Assembly: GCA_023390175.1 (NCBI GenBank)
Contig: JAEWDK010000015.1
Coordinates: 248,001-312,000, forward strand
Direction: 5' to 3'
Origin: Bacillota bacterium
GTDB taxonomy: Bacteria > Bacillota > Clostridia > Oscillospirales > Acutalibacteraceae
DNA length: 64,000 nucleotides
The notes beneath the pieces were generated by a model. That model saw only the letters and a program-made list of their open reading frames with translations. It was not told the origin of the DNA and made no database searches. This document shows positions 32,542-42,114 of this stretch, piece by piece. Position 1 is the first letter of the stretch, and each line of letters starts with the position of its first letter. The position numbers and the translations under genes were made by a program.

Positions 32542-32772
32542 TTATCTTGTTATAATCATCGTATCGCGTTCGGTAAAAATACGGAGTATTTTGCGCGCGG
32601 TATTGGCTTCTTTATTTACAGCCTGAGTGGGTTGCGATACAAAGAGGGACAAAGCCTTTTGAAGGACTTCCCGTTCACTGTCATCCAGTTCCCGCATGTT
32701 GCTTTTAATATTTTTCAATTCTTCCGACTGTTCCACATACTGATTGAAAATTTTGCGCCCCAGCGTAACCAT
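32542..32772 (-). CDS. Small hypothetical protein
   Basis: 76 residues from ATG at 32772 (AAGGGG upstream). Soluble and highly helical with heptad-like hydrophobics (YVEQSEELKNIKSNMRELDD). No family recognised. It overlaps in expression with the open frame immediately upstream (stop at 32777), whose end carries its ribosome site. Confidence 0.6.
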   Translation of the reverse strand: MVTLGRKIFNQYVEQSEELKNIKSNMRELDDSEREVLQKALSLFVSQPTQAVNKEANTARKILRIFTERDTMIITR

Positions 32773-32776
32773 CAAA

Positions 32777-33010
32777 TCACCCCTTCTGCAGCCGTACTGT
32801 TCCGGCATGTTTTAATCCAGCATGCTTCCGGTCTGAAAAGCTGCTGATATTAAGTAATTCGGAATTGTCCCTCTTCTTTTTGGGTATTGATATTATGAAA
32901 TTTTTTCCGTTTGCTTCAATGATATCAGTTTTACCTTGAAGTTCAATATTACCCCGTACATGAATATAGCTATTTTTAAGGCAATTTTCCCGTACCGTAA
33001 TGGCGGGAAT
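32777..33010 (-). pseudogene. Open frame of 77 codons without a canonical start
   Basis: The frame is open from just after a TAA at 33013-33011 to TGA at 32779-32777. It reads like a real protein (ENCLKNSYIHVRGNIELQGK, then TDIIEANGKNFIISIPKKKR), and its stop is translationally coupled to the next gene. It contains no ATG, GTG or TTG. Its first codon ATT lies a few bases after GGGGCAGGA. Either an ATT start is used or the 5' end was lost. The remaining about 230 bases to purL contain a likely purL promoter region and nothing else recognised. Confidence 0.35.
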
Positions 33011-33239
33011 TTATCCTGCCCCTGCATAATAATTCAAAGCATTGTTTCCTATTTCAGAGTGTCATCCGTTTTTGCAGGATAACCTTGCATTTGTCATAGC
33101 GCAGCGTACAGCGTGGGGTGATTTTTTATGTAAAACAGAAATGTTAACATTTGCCCTTTATAACGCAAAGCGGTTGTGTTAATATTAATACATATTATTG
33201 TTAAAAAGGCTGCTTTTCGGGCGGCGGAACGGGGGAAAT

Positions 33240-36200
33240 ATGTCTGACGTCATCAGAGTATTTGTAGAGAAAAAGCCCGGCTTCGATGTCGAAGCACAGC
33301 ACATAAAAGCCGACCTTATTGAAAACCTTGGTATGGATGCCATTGAGGAGCTTCGGCTGGTTAACCGGTATGATATTTCCGGTCTTACCGGAAAAGAATT
33401 CACTGCCGCGCGCGACACGATTCTGTCCGAACCAAACGCGGACAATGTGTACGACGAGGAATATCCTTTGCCGCAGGGCTTTACCGCTTTTGCCATGGAG
33501 TACCTCCCCGGCCAGTACGACCAGCGCGCCGACTCCGCCGCGCAGTGCGTACAGTTATTAACACAGGGCGAGCGCCCGCAGGTGGTCACTGCCCGCATGA
33601 TTGCAATCAGGGGCAATTTAAGCGACGATCAATTCAATAAAGTAAAGAGCTATATGGTGAACCCGGTGGAAAGCCGTCTTGCCTCTTTTGCAAAGCCTGA
33701 AACCCTCGATATGGCCGCGGAAGTGCCGCCGGATGTCGCGCGTGTTGCGGGCTTTATTCTTTGGAGCGCGGATGAGCTGAAATCGTATTACCGGTCCATG
33801 GGATTTGCCATGAGCCTTGAAGATTTGGAGTTTTGCCGCCGCTATTTCCGCGACCAGGAAAACCGTGACCCCAGCGTGACCGAACTGCGTGTGATTGACA
33901 CGTACTGGAGCGACCACTGCCGCCACACCACGTTTTCCACCCGGCTGGAAAATATTCAGGTGCAGCAATCTGCGGTGAGCGGCGTGATTGAAGATGCCTT
34001 AAAGGCGTATTATGACGCGCGGCATGAGGTTTACGGTGAAACCGACCGCCCCGTTTCCCTGATGGATATGGCGGTAATCGGGATGAAGGTACTGCGGAAA
34101 AGAGGCTTGATTCCCGACCTTGATTTAAGCGAGGAAATCAACGCCTGCTCCATTGAAGTGCCCGTGACCATAGACGGCAAAGAACAGATCTGGCTCGTGC
34201 AGTTTAAAAATGAAACCCACAACCACCCGACGGAAATTGAACCGTTCGGCGGCGCCGCAACCTGCCTTGGCGGCGCAATCCGCGACCCGCTTTCCGGCAG
34301 GGCATACGTGTATCAGGCGATGCGCGTTACCGGTTCCGGCGACCCGCGCGTCGCATTTGAGGACACCATGCACGGCAAGCTGCCGACCCGTAAAATCACG
34401 ACCGGCGCAGCGCACGGCTACAGCTCCTACGGCAACCAGATCGGCCTTGCGACCGGTCAGGTCACCGAGCTTTATGACGCGGGCTACGTTGCCAAGCGCA
34501 TGGAAATCGGCGCGGTCATCGGCGCTTCCCCCAAGGAAAATGTCGTGCGGTTTGTTCCGGACGAGGGCGATGTCATTGTGCTGCTGGGCGGCAGCACCGG
34601 CCGCGACGGCTGCGGCGGCGCAACGGGCTCCAGCAAAGCGCACACCGAGCAATCCATTGAGGTTTGCGGCGCGGAAGTACAAAAAGGCAATCCGCCGACC
34701 GAGCGCAAAATTCAAAGACTGTTCCGCCACCCGCAGGTTGCGCAGCTGATTAAGCGCTGCAACGACTTTGGCGCGGGCGGCGTTTGTGTGGCCATCGGCG
34801 AACTGGCCGACGGGCTGACCATCGATTTAAATAAAGTTCCCAAAAAATACGAGGGACTGGACGGCACGGAGCTTGCCATTTCCGAATCACAGGAAAGAAT
34901 GGCGGTCGTGCTCGCCCCGAAGGACGTTGACGCATTCATTGCGGCGGCAAAGGAAGAAAACTTGAACGCACAAGTCGTCGCCATTGTAACAAGGGAGCCG
35001 CGCCTGCGCATGACATGGCGTGACGATACCATTGTGGACATCAGCCGCGCGTTTTTGGACACCAACGGCGTGATTCAAAGGAATGACGTGGTGATCGGCG
35101 CCGTGAACCCGGATGAAAATTACCGCACCCTTACCCCTGCCTGCCTGAAGGACAAGCCTTTGGCGGAAGCGTTCTGCAAAAACCTGTCGCGCCTTGAAGT
35201 CTGTTCCCAAAAGGGACTGAGCGAGCGGTTCGACGCAAGCATCGGCGCCTCTACCGTGCTGATGCCGTTTGCGGGCAAATATCAGCTGACCCCCGAGGAG
35301 GCAATGGCTGCCAAGCTGCCGGTACTGCACGGCGAAACCGACGACGCAACCGCGATGGCTTACGGCTATATTCCGGGAATTGCACGGTTCAGCCCGTTCC
35401 ACGGCGCGGCCTACGCCGTCGTGGAAAGCCTTTCAAAGCTTGCAGCCATCGGTGCTAACCCGCTGAAGGCACGGCTGACCTTCCAGGAATATTTCGAACG
35501 GCTCAACACCGACCCGTCGCGCTGGGGCAAACCGACCGCGGCGCTGCTTGGCGCGCTGACCGCGCAGCTTGGCATGGAGCTGCCGGCAATCGGCGGAAAA
35601 GACAGCATGAGCGGTACCTTTGAGCAACTGGATGTTCCCCCCACCCTGGTGAGCTTTGCCGTAACCATGACAAAGGCAAGCAAGACCATTTCCGCCGCCT
35701 TCAAAAAGAGCGGGTCTAAAGTGGTGCTTCTCCCCCTGCCGGAGGATTCTGGCACCCTGCTGCCGAACTGGCCGATCCTCAAACAGTATTATAAATCGAT
35801 TACCGATATGATCGAGTCCGGCGATATCCTTTCCGCCTCCGTTGTAAAAGAAGGCGGCGCGGCTGCGGCGGTTGCGAAAATGTGCTTCGGAAATCAAATC
35901 GGTTTCCGGTTCCAGCAAAGCGTTTTGGATCATCAGTTCCTGTTTGCCCCCGCTTCCGGCGTAATTATTGCTGAATTAAATGAAAATCCCGTCAAAGAGA
36001 TTGCATATATTACTTTGGGTGAAACCATCCCCGAGCCGCAGATTGTGCTGGGCGGCGACAAGCTGGCCCTGAACGAGCTGGTTGACGCATGGGGCGGTAC
36101 GCTTGAAAAGATATTCCCCAACCGGGCGCCGGAACAGCCGGTAACCATGGAAATTCCCCTGTACACACAGCGCAGCCAAAAAGCTCCTGCGATAAAAGCT

Positions 36201-37001
36201 GCAAAGCCCCGTGTGTTTATCCCCGTATTCCCGGGCACAAACTGCGAGTACGACAGCGCCCGGGCGTTTGAAAAATCAGGCGCTCAGCCTGAAATTTTAG
36301 TGGTGCAGAACCTTAGCTCCGCAGGAATTGAAGCGACGATTGAGCGAATGGAAAAAGCAATCCGCCAATCGCAGATCATCATGCTGCCGGGCGGTTTTTC
36401 CGGCGGCGACGAGCCGGACGGCTCCGGCAAGTTCATTGCCACCACCTTCCGCAATCCGAAAATTGCCGAAGCGGTCAACGACCTGCTGTACCGCCGGGAC
36501 GGCCTGATGCTCGGCATCTGCAACGGCTTCCAGGCGCTCATTAAACTGGGCCTTGTGCCCTACGGTGAAATTACACAGCCGGCCGAACAAGCGCCGACTT
36601 TGACCTTTAATACGCTTGGCCGCCATGTATCGCGCATGGTGTACACCAGGGTGACCTCCGTAAAATCCCCGTGGTTTTCCGGCGTGAACGCGGGTGACGT
36701 GTTCGCTGTTCCTGTTTCGCACGGGGAAGGCCGCTTTGTCGCAAGCGATGAAGTGCTGCGCGCGCTGATTGCGAACGGTCAAATTGCCACCCAATACACC
36801 ACCCCGGACGGAATCCCGAGCGGCAGCATTGAATGGAATCCCAACGGTTCCGCTTGCGCGGTTGAGGGCATTACCAGCCCGGACGGACGTATTCTTGGCA
36901 AAATGGGGCATTCCGAGCGCAGGGGCAATCATTTATATGCCAATGTGCCGGGTGCGAAAGATCAAAAGATTTTTGAATCCGGTGTAAAATATTTTAAATA
37001 A
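33240..37001 (+). CDS. purL: Phosphoribosylformylglycinamidine synthase, single-chain PurL/PurQ
   Basis: 1253 residues from ATG at 33240 (CGGGGGAAAT upstream). It carries out step four of purine synthesis: FGAR plus glutamine plus ATP to FGAM. An N-terminal PurS-like part and two AIRS-like synthase halves (QFKNETHNHPTEIEPFGGAA, FGAGGVCVAIGELADGL, AIGGKDSMSGTF) precede a glutaminase domain from about residue 990, with nucleophile Cys about 1093 in GICNGFQAL and VSHGEGRF downstream. The fused form is common in Clostridia and gamma-proteobacteria. The gene is not in a pur operon here; alr follows 15 bases later. I see no guanine-type purine riboswitch upstream. Confidence 0.95.
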   Translation: MSDVIRVFVEKKPGFDVEAQHIKADLIENLGMDAIEELRLVNRYDISGLTGKEFTAARDTILSEPNADNVYDEEYPLPQGFTAFAMEYLPGQYDQRADSAAQCVQLLTQGERPQVVTARMIAIRGNLSDDQFNKVKSYMVNPVESRLASFAKPETLDMAAEVPPDVARVAGFILWSADELKSYYRSMGFAMSLEDLEFCRRYFRDQENRDPSVTELRVIDTYWSDHCRHTTFSTRLENIQVQQSAVSGVIEDALKAYYDARHEVYGETDRPVSLMDMAVIGMKVLRKRGLIPDLDLSEEINACSIEVPVTIDGKEQIWLVQFKNETHNHPTEIEPFGGAATCLGGAIRDPLSGRAYVYQAMRVTGSGDPRVAFEDTMHGKLPTRKITTGAAHGYSSYGNQIGLATGQVTELYDAGYVAKRMEIGAVIGASPKENVVRFVPDEGDVIVLLGGSTGRDGCGGATGSSKAHTEQSIEVCGAEVQKGNPPTERKIQRLFRHPQVAQLIKRCNDFGAGGVCVAIGELADGLTIDLNKVPKKYEGLDGTELAISESQERMAVVLAPKDVDAFIAAAKEENLNAQVVAIVTREPRLRMTWRDDTIVDISRAFLDTNGVIQRNDVVIGAVNPDENYRTLTPACLKDKPLAEAFCKNLSRLEVCSQKGLSERFDASIGASTVLMPFAGKYQLTPEEAMAAKLPVLHGETDDATAMAYGYIPGIARFSPFHGAAYAVVESLSKLAAIGANPLKARLTFQEYFERLNTDPSRWGKPTAALLGALTAQLGMELPAIGGKDSMSGTFEQLDVPPTLVSFAVTMTKASKTISAAFKKSGSKVVLLPLPEDSGTLLPNWPILKQYYKSITDMIESGDILSASVVKEGGAAAAVAKMCFGNQIGFRFQQSVLDHQFLFAPASGVIIAELNENPVKEIAYITLGETIPEPQIVLGGDKLALNELVDAWGGTLEKIFPNRAPEQPVTMEIPLYTQRSQKAPAIKAAKPRVFIPVFPGTNCEYDSARAFEKSGAQPEILVVQNLSSAGIEATIERMEKAIRQSQIIMLPGGFSGGDEPDGSGKFIATTFRNPKIAEAVNDLLYRRDGLMLGICNGFQALIKLGLVPYGEITQPAEQAPTLTFNTLGRHVSRMVYTRVTSVKSPWFSGVNAGDVFAVPVSHGEGRFVASDEVLRALIANGQIATQYTTPDGIPSGSIEWNPNGSACAVEGITSPDGRILGKMGHSERRGNHLYANVPGAKDQKIFESGVKYFK

Positions 37002-37016
37002 ATTCAGGTGAAACTC

Positions 37017-38204
37017 ATGAGCGATTTTTTTAAGAGGACCTGGGCCGAGATTGATCTTGACGCAATCAGCAGCAACTTTAAGGTGATTCGGGCTCAGCTG
37101 AAGCCGGAAACGCTGATCTGCTGTGTCATCAAAGCAGATGCTTACGGCCACGGCGCTGAAGTGCTTGCAAAGGAATACGAGTCCCTTGGCGCAAATTGGT
37201 TTGCCGTTTCCAATTTAGAGGAAGCCATGCAGCTGCGCAGCGCAGGGTTAACGCTTCCCATTCTGATTTTGGGTTATACCCCGCCCTGCTTTGCGGCAAA
37301 GCTGAGCGAGCTGAACATTGCGCAGGCGGTGCTCGATTCAGAATATGCACAGGAGCTTTCCGCCGAAGCGGTGAAAGAGGGCGTAACCGTGCGCGCCCAC
37401 ATTAAACTGGACACCGGCATGAGCCGCATCGGTTTTTTGTATCAGAATCAAAGCCGTGATTACCGGACAATCAGCGAAATTGAGAAGACATGTAAATTAC
37501 CCGGCCTGAACACAGAGGGAATTTTCACCCATTTCGCCGTTGCGGACGAGGGAAACGGCGGCTGCTCCTACACCCTGATGCAGTATGACAATTTCATGCA
37601 CGCAATTTCCTTTTTGAAGCTGCGGGGGGTTACTTTTCAAATCAAGCACTGCGCGAACTCCGCCGCAATTTTTGACTACCCTGAAATGCAGCTTGACATG
37701 GTACGCCCCGGTATTATTCTTTACGGCCTGATGCCCTCGGCGCTGGTAAAACATAAAATCGGTCTTGTTCCGGCCATGGAGCTGAAAAGTATTGTATCCA
37801 TGGTAAAAACTGTGGAATCCCAAACAAGCGTAAGCTACGGCCGCCGGTTTGTGACGAAGAAAAAAACGAAAATAGCCACTGTGCCCATCGGTTACGCCGA
37901 CGGCTACCCGCGGCATCTTTCGATTCGCGGCAGTATGCTTGTGCGCGGCCGAAAAGCAAAAATCATCGGCCGCGTATGCATGGATCAGCTGATGCTGAAC
38001 GTCACCTCCATTCCGGAAGTGCACGAGGGCGACATCGTAACCGTATTCGGCCGCGACGGGCAGAACGCAATTTCGGTTGACGAGCTGGCCGCTCACAATC
38101 ATACGATTAACTATGAACTGGTGTGCATGATTTCAAAACGTGTTCCGCGCGTCTATTATAAAGACGGAAAAGAAGTCGGAAAATTAAATTATATTTGTAA
38201 ATAA
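37017..38204 (+). CDS. alr: Alanine racemase
   Basis: 395 residues from ATG at 37017; an in-frame GTG at 37008 overlaps the ribosome site AGGTG. PLP-binding Lys in CVIKADAYGHGA and catalytic Tyr region in TSVSYGRRF, with VPIGYADGYPR and RVCMDQLMLNV as fold-III signatures. It makes D-alanine for cell-wall peptidoglycan. Co-transcribed with purL, an unusual pairing, and ended by the terminator at 38212. Confidence 0.95.
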   Translation: MSDFFKRTWAEIDLDAISSNFKVIRAQLKPETLICCVIKADAYGHGAEVLAKEYESLGANWFAVSNLEEAMQLRSAGLTLPILILGYTPPCFAAKLSELNIAQAVLDSEYAQELSAEAVKEGVTVRAHIKLDTGMSRIGFLYQNQSRDYRTISEIEKTCKLPGLNTEGIFTHFAVADEGNGGCSYTLMQYDNFMHAISFLKLRGVTFQIKHCANSAAIFDYPEMQLDMVRPGIILYGLMPSALVKHKIGLVPAMELKSIVSMVKTVESQTSVSYGRRFVTKKKTKIATVPIGYADGYPRHLSIRGSMLVRGRKAKIIGRVCMDQLMLNVTSIPEVHEGDIVTVFGRDGQNAISVDELAAHNHTINYELVCMISKRVPRVYYKDGKEVGKLNYICK

Positions 38205-38211
38205 GAACAGT

Positions 38212-38248
38212 GAAAAGCGTGTTTGGGCAAGGCCGGGACACGCTTTTC
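38212..38248 (+). terminator. Terminator of the purL-alr transcript
   Basis: GAAAAGCGTGT (38212-38222) pairs with ACACGCTTTTC (38238-38248). The 240 bases from here to 38490 hold no gene. Confidence 0.8.
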
Positions 38249-38490
38249 GCCTTTGGTCACGAAAATTGGAAAATCATGTTTCTTTTGTTCGTTACTTGAC
38301 ATAATTTGGGATTGCAAATATAATAATAGAAAACATTCCCATCATATTTATGCACTGTTGCTGATTTTACGGAAAGCAAGCGGAGCAATATTAGAGACTG
38401 AATGTAATTCATTTCACGAATAATTCAGCGGAACATATTCAGCAAACATACTGGGAATATGCAGAACGAAACGAAAACGGAGGAAAAAAA

Positions 38491-39972
38491 TTGAAAAAGA
38501 AGCTTATCTCTCTTTTACTCGCACTCGCAGTAATTTTGTCAAGCAGCATGACGGCTATGGCCGCCGATGTGAACAATTTCGGCAGCGTACCGGACGACCC
38601 GAACAGCGCTTCATCCGATTTGGGCAGTACTTTGGGTGTGGGTCTGTCGCTGGATCAGTCAACGGTGGCCGTAAAAGCGGGCGAAACCGCCCAGTTAACA
38701 GCCAGCCTGTACGGTGCCTCCCCTGCGGTCGTTGCCTGGTCTTCCAGTGACACTTCCATTGCAACGGTGGACAGCAACGGTGTGGTAACCGGCAGAAGCC
38801 TGGGAATCGCCACCATTACCGCGACATCCGACAGCGGCTTAACTGCCACCTGCACGGCGCATGTTGTAATCAAGGGAATTGACGTGTCGCATCATCAGAG
38901 CTCGATTGACTGGAATGCCGTAAAGTCTTCCGGAATTGATTTTGCGTTAATCAAAGCGACCGAAGGCGTCGATTATCTTGACCCGAATTTCACCAGCTAT
39001 GTAACCGGAGCCGCCGCTGCCGGATTGCACGTCGGCGCTTACCATTTCCTGCGTGTCGGAAGTACCGCAGACCAAGCGCAGGATTTTTTGGCAGCCATCA
39101 GGCCGTATCCCCTCAGCTGGCCTGTCGCCGTGGATGTGGAAAATCCAGCGAACTCCACTGAATTATCCGACCTCGGCCGCGACAAGATAACCGACATGGT
39201 TGTGGACTTTTGCAGTCGTATCAGTGCCGCGGGGTACCGCCCACTGATTTATTCAAACGCAAACTGGGTTAGAAATTATCTTGATACATCCCGACTCAGC
39301 GGGTATGATTTTTGGTTTGCCCGGTATAACAGCACACTCAACTACAGCGGCGTGTGTACCTTGGGCATTTGGCAATATGCCAGCGATGCAAGCGTTCCGG
39401 GGATCAGCGGCAATGTGGATGCAGATTACGCTTACCGGGACTATGCAGCCAACACCCCCCTGCGGTCCGACACTACAAAACCTTACACCTTCGGCACAAA
39501 CACTACATATTGTTACAAAATAACAACCGCACTTTCCACCGCGCCAAAGGCCGTTTCATCCAATCCTTCCGCTGTCAGCGTTGCGTTTTACCAAAAAACG
39601 ACCGGCGGATATTTGTACAAAATAACAAATGTGAACGCGGGCACGGCGCTGATTACCACAACCGCATCAGACGGCTCATCCGCCAGCTTTTCGGCAACGG
39701 GGAAAGCAAGGGGCTTAATTTCCGACACCCCCGCGGCATTCAGCATGAAGGTGGGCGCAACCTACCAATTTAAATTCACCCTGGTTGGCGGTGCAACGGG
39801 AACGCCAATTATTGCTTCCGGAAATTCCGGCGTACTGAGCATCGTTTCAAAGGTTAAAATCGGAAACAGCTATTATGTGAAGGTTCGCGCAAGAAACAGA
39901 GGCGGTGTCGGCTTGTACACCAGCATGCCCGGCCTGCCGGGAGTCCGCCAGTGCGTTATCACTGTGGTGTAA
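38491..39972 (+). CDS. Secreted GH25 lysozyme with N-terminal bacterial Ig-like domain
   Basis: 493 residues from TTG at 38491 (GGAGGAAAAAA upstream). A signal peptide ends in AMA|AD at about residue 25. A Big_2 domain (about 50-128, with AWSSSDTSIATVDSNGVVTG) precedes a glycosyl hydrolase 25 domain (about 128-325) with catalytic acids Asp131 (KGIDVSHHQ), Asp215 and Glu217 (AVDVEN). The C-terminal 160 residues are Ser/Thr/Gly-rich beta repeats of unknown type, probably wall-binding. It cleaves peptidoglycan at the muramic acid bond outside the cell, for wall turnover or competition. Confidence 0.93.
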   Translation: MKKKLISLLLALAVILSSSMTAMAADVNNFGSVPDDPNSASSDLGSTLGVGLSLDQSTVAVKAGETAQLTASLYGASPAVVAWSSSDTSIATVDSNGVVTGRSLGIATITATSDSGLTATCTAHVVIKGIDVSHHQSSIDWNAVKSSGIDFALIKATEGVDYLDPNFTSYVTGAAAAGLHVGAYHFLRVGSTADQAQDFLAAIRPYPLSWPVAVDVENPANSTELSDLGRDKITDMVVDFCSRISAAGYRPLIYSNANWVRNYLDTSRLSGYDFWFARYNSTLNYSGVCTLGIWQYASDASVPGISGNVDADYAYRDYAANTPLRSDTTKPYTFGTNTTYCYKITTALSTAPKAVSSNPSAVSVAFYQKTTGGYLYKITNVNAGTALITTTASDGSSASFSATGKARGLISDTPAAFSMKVGATYQFKFTLVGGATGTPIIASGNSGVLSIVSKVKIGNSYYVKVRARNRGGVGLYTSMPGLPGVRQCVITVV

Positions 39973-40005
39973 CAAAATCCAACCGGCCGGATACAGAACA
40001 GTTTA

Positions 40006-40043
40006 GGCTGGCATCGTTTTAAACGGTGCCGGCCTTTCTTTTT
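40006..40043 (+). terminator. Terminator of the GH25 gene
   Basis: GGCTGGCATCGTTT (40006-40019) pairs with AAACGGTGCCGGCC (40021-40034), with GU pairs, then TTTCTTTTTTT. The following about 230 bases to motA are AT-rich leader with no further gene. Confidence 0.82.
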
Positions 40044-40275
40044 TTAACAATTGACGCCAATCATCTTTACATCGGGTAAAAGAACCGTAAAAATATATTT
40101 TCCCCTAAAAAAGAACAATATAAATTTAAAAATAACATCATTTATTTTAAGTTTCTGCCGATATAGTTATCAATGGGTATTGCGCTTTCTCTTTTTATGT
40201 CAAATCAGCATCATTTAAAAACAGATCCATTTTAAATATCTCTTTTTATTTTCCAAGATTCAAGGAGGAAACAAT

Positions 40276-41079
40276 GTGGACATTTCAACCATTATCGGCG
40301 TAGTAGTCGCCTTCGGCTCCCTCATTTTAGGCTACATGATTGAAAAGGGAGTAATCAGCTCGCTGTTCCTGCTCAGTCCGTTCATTATCGTATTTGGCGG
40401 CACTGTGGGCGCGCTGATCCTTTCCTTCGGCTTCCATGATTTAATCGGTGCGGTGAAGTCACTGTTTCAAAGCTATTTCACTAAGAATGCGCCCAAGCCG
40501 GAAAAGCTAATTGAAAAAATCAGTCAAATGGCTGATTTGTGCCGCAAGGAAGGCCTTTTAAAGCTCCAGACCATGCTGACCGACCCAGACTTAAATAACG
40601 ACAACTACCTGCTTTTAAAAGAAGGCATGATCCTTACGCTTGATATGAAGTCCGAGGAAGAAATTCAGTCTGCACTGGAATCCGACATTCAAACGTACAC
40701 CATGCAAAAACAAATGGAGATTGATGTTTTTACAGGAGCCGGCGGATTTTCCCCCACGCTGGGCATCATCGGTACAGTTATGGGACTGGTTCAGGTTCTT
40801 TCCAACATGTCGGACGCGGAGCATTTAACCGCTGCCATTGCGGTTGCCTTTATTGCTACATTGTACGGCGTTGTTTTCGCAAACCTGATTTACCTTCCTG
40901 CCGCCAACCGGCTGAAAAACGTTCTGAAACGTCAAAAGGTGTTTCGCGAAATGATGGTTGACGGAATTTGTATGATTGCCAGCGGCAAAGCATCCCGTGA
41001 TGTTGAGAACCAGCTTTCTCTGTACTATCACGCTTTTCCGGGCGGAGAAAAGAAGTACAAGGAAGGCATCAACAATTAA
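40276..41079 (+). CDS. motA: Flagellar motor stator protein MotA
   Basis: 267 residues from GTG at 40276, seven bases after AAGGAGG. The nearby ATG at 40274 is out of frame and short. Four membrane helices (ISTIIGVVVAFGSLILGYM, then LLSPFIIVFGGTVGALILSF, and helices 3-4 at about 155-205) flank a cytoplasmic loop with the charged torque-generating region. It forms the ion channel of the motor with MotB. No flagellar structural genes are nearby. Confidence 0.93.
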   Translation: MDISTIIGVVVAFGSLILGYMIEKGVISSLFLLSPFIIVFGGTVGALILSFGFHDLIGAVKSLFQSYFTKNAPKPEKLIEKISQMADLCRKEGLLKLQTMLTDPDLNNDNYLLLKEGMILTLDMKSEEEIQSALESDIQTYTMQKQMEIDVFTGAGGFSPTLGIIGTVMGLVQVLSNMSDAEHLTAAIAVAFIATLYGVVFANLIYLPAANRLKNVLKRQKVFREMMVDGICMIASGKASRDVENQLSLYYHAFPGGEKKYKEGINN

Positions 41080-41099
41080 AATTTTTGGGAGTGCAAATT

Positions 41100-41972
41100 A
41101 TGCCTAAACCAAAACACCATGAAGAAGAACATGAGGGCAACAGCGAAAGATGGCTGCTGACCTATTCGGATATGATTACATTATTACTCGCGCTGTTTAT
41201 CATTCTGTACTCCATGAGCACGGTGGACGCAAAAAAGGTAGCCCAAATGGCTCAAAATTTAGGTGTTGCTTTAAACAATGCCTCCGCAACCGCAACAACC
41301 GGAAAAGGGAGCGGAACTGGGACGGGAACCGGTACCGGAAACGGCACGGGAAACGGAACGGGTGCTTTCGGTGTGCAGCAGGACGCATTGGATGAAATTT
41401 ATTCGACCCTTCATACCTATATTGATAAAAACAACCTGCAAAACCAGATTGGGCTTGTCAATACGGATTCGTATGTAAAGATCCATTTAAAAGATATGCT
41501 GATGTTTGTGCCGGACAGCCCAAACATGCTGCCAACCAGCGATCCGGTCATGAAGGAGCTTGCGGGAGCAATTTCCAAGGTGTACTCCCGGGTCGATCAC
41601 ATTACAATCAGCGGCCATACCGCCGATGTAGGGCCCCATACCACGGCGGGCGACCAGGTTTCGTGGAGGCTTTCCACCGAACGGGCGGTTACCGTGCTGA
41701 ACAAGATGATCGGCTACAATTTGGGTGAGGATAAGCTGTCGATTGAAGGTTACGCCCACTTCTCACCGGTTGCAAACAACAATACGGAAGAAGGCCGCGC
41801 CCAAAACCGCAGGGTCGAAATTACAATTTACAAAGCCCCCGCCGCAGTCTCATCAAGCGCCGCAAGCTCTGCGGCAAGCTCCGCAGCATCGTCCAGCAAT
41901 GCGAGTTCAGCGAACCGGGTAATTATAACCAAGGCGTCAAGTTCATCCTCCGGTTCCGCAAGCAGCAAATAA
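41100..41972 (+). CDS. motB: Flagellar motor stator protein MotB
   Basis: 290 residues from ATG at 41100 (GGGAG upstream). One N-terminal helix with the ion-binding Asp (RWLLTYSDMITLLLALFIIL), a Gly/Thr/Asn low-complexity linker (residues about 68-85, alternating GTG and GNG), then an OmpA-like peptidoglycan-binding domain (ITISGHTADVG, then EGRAQNRRVEI). An unusual C-terminal tail of about 45 Ser/Ala residues follows. Co-transcribed with motA, gap 20 bases. The tail and linker are the odd parts. Confidence 0.92.
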   Translation: MPKPKHHEEEHEGNSERWLLTYSDMITLLLALFIILYSMSTVDAKKVAQMAQNLGVALNNASATATTGKGSGTGTGTGTGNGTGNGTGAFGVQQDALDEIYSTLHTYIDKNNLQNQIGLVNTDSYVKIHLKDMLMFVPDSPNMLPTSDPVMKELAGAISKVYSRVDHITISGHTADVGPHTTAGDQVSWRLSTERAVTVLNKMIGYNLGEDKLSIEGYAHFSPVANNNTEEGRAQNRRVEITIYKAPAAVSSSAASSAASSAASSSNASSANRVIITKASSSSSGSASSK

Positions 41973-42114
41973 GGCGCAGTTTCTTCCATACTGTTTCCCT
42001 TTGCTTATTTCCGGCATATTATACTGCATAAATAGTATTATGTGGTATAATTGATATTGTTCCGGTAAATACATTTCCGCGTGCATCTTTGCGCGCCAGA
42101 CTAAAGGGATTCAA

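Noticed and set aside
33011..33239. Purine riboswitch ahead of purL
   Set aside because: Looked for the conserved core of the guanine/adenine aptamer on both strands and did not find it.
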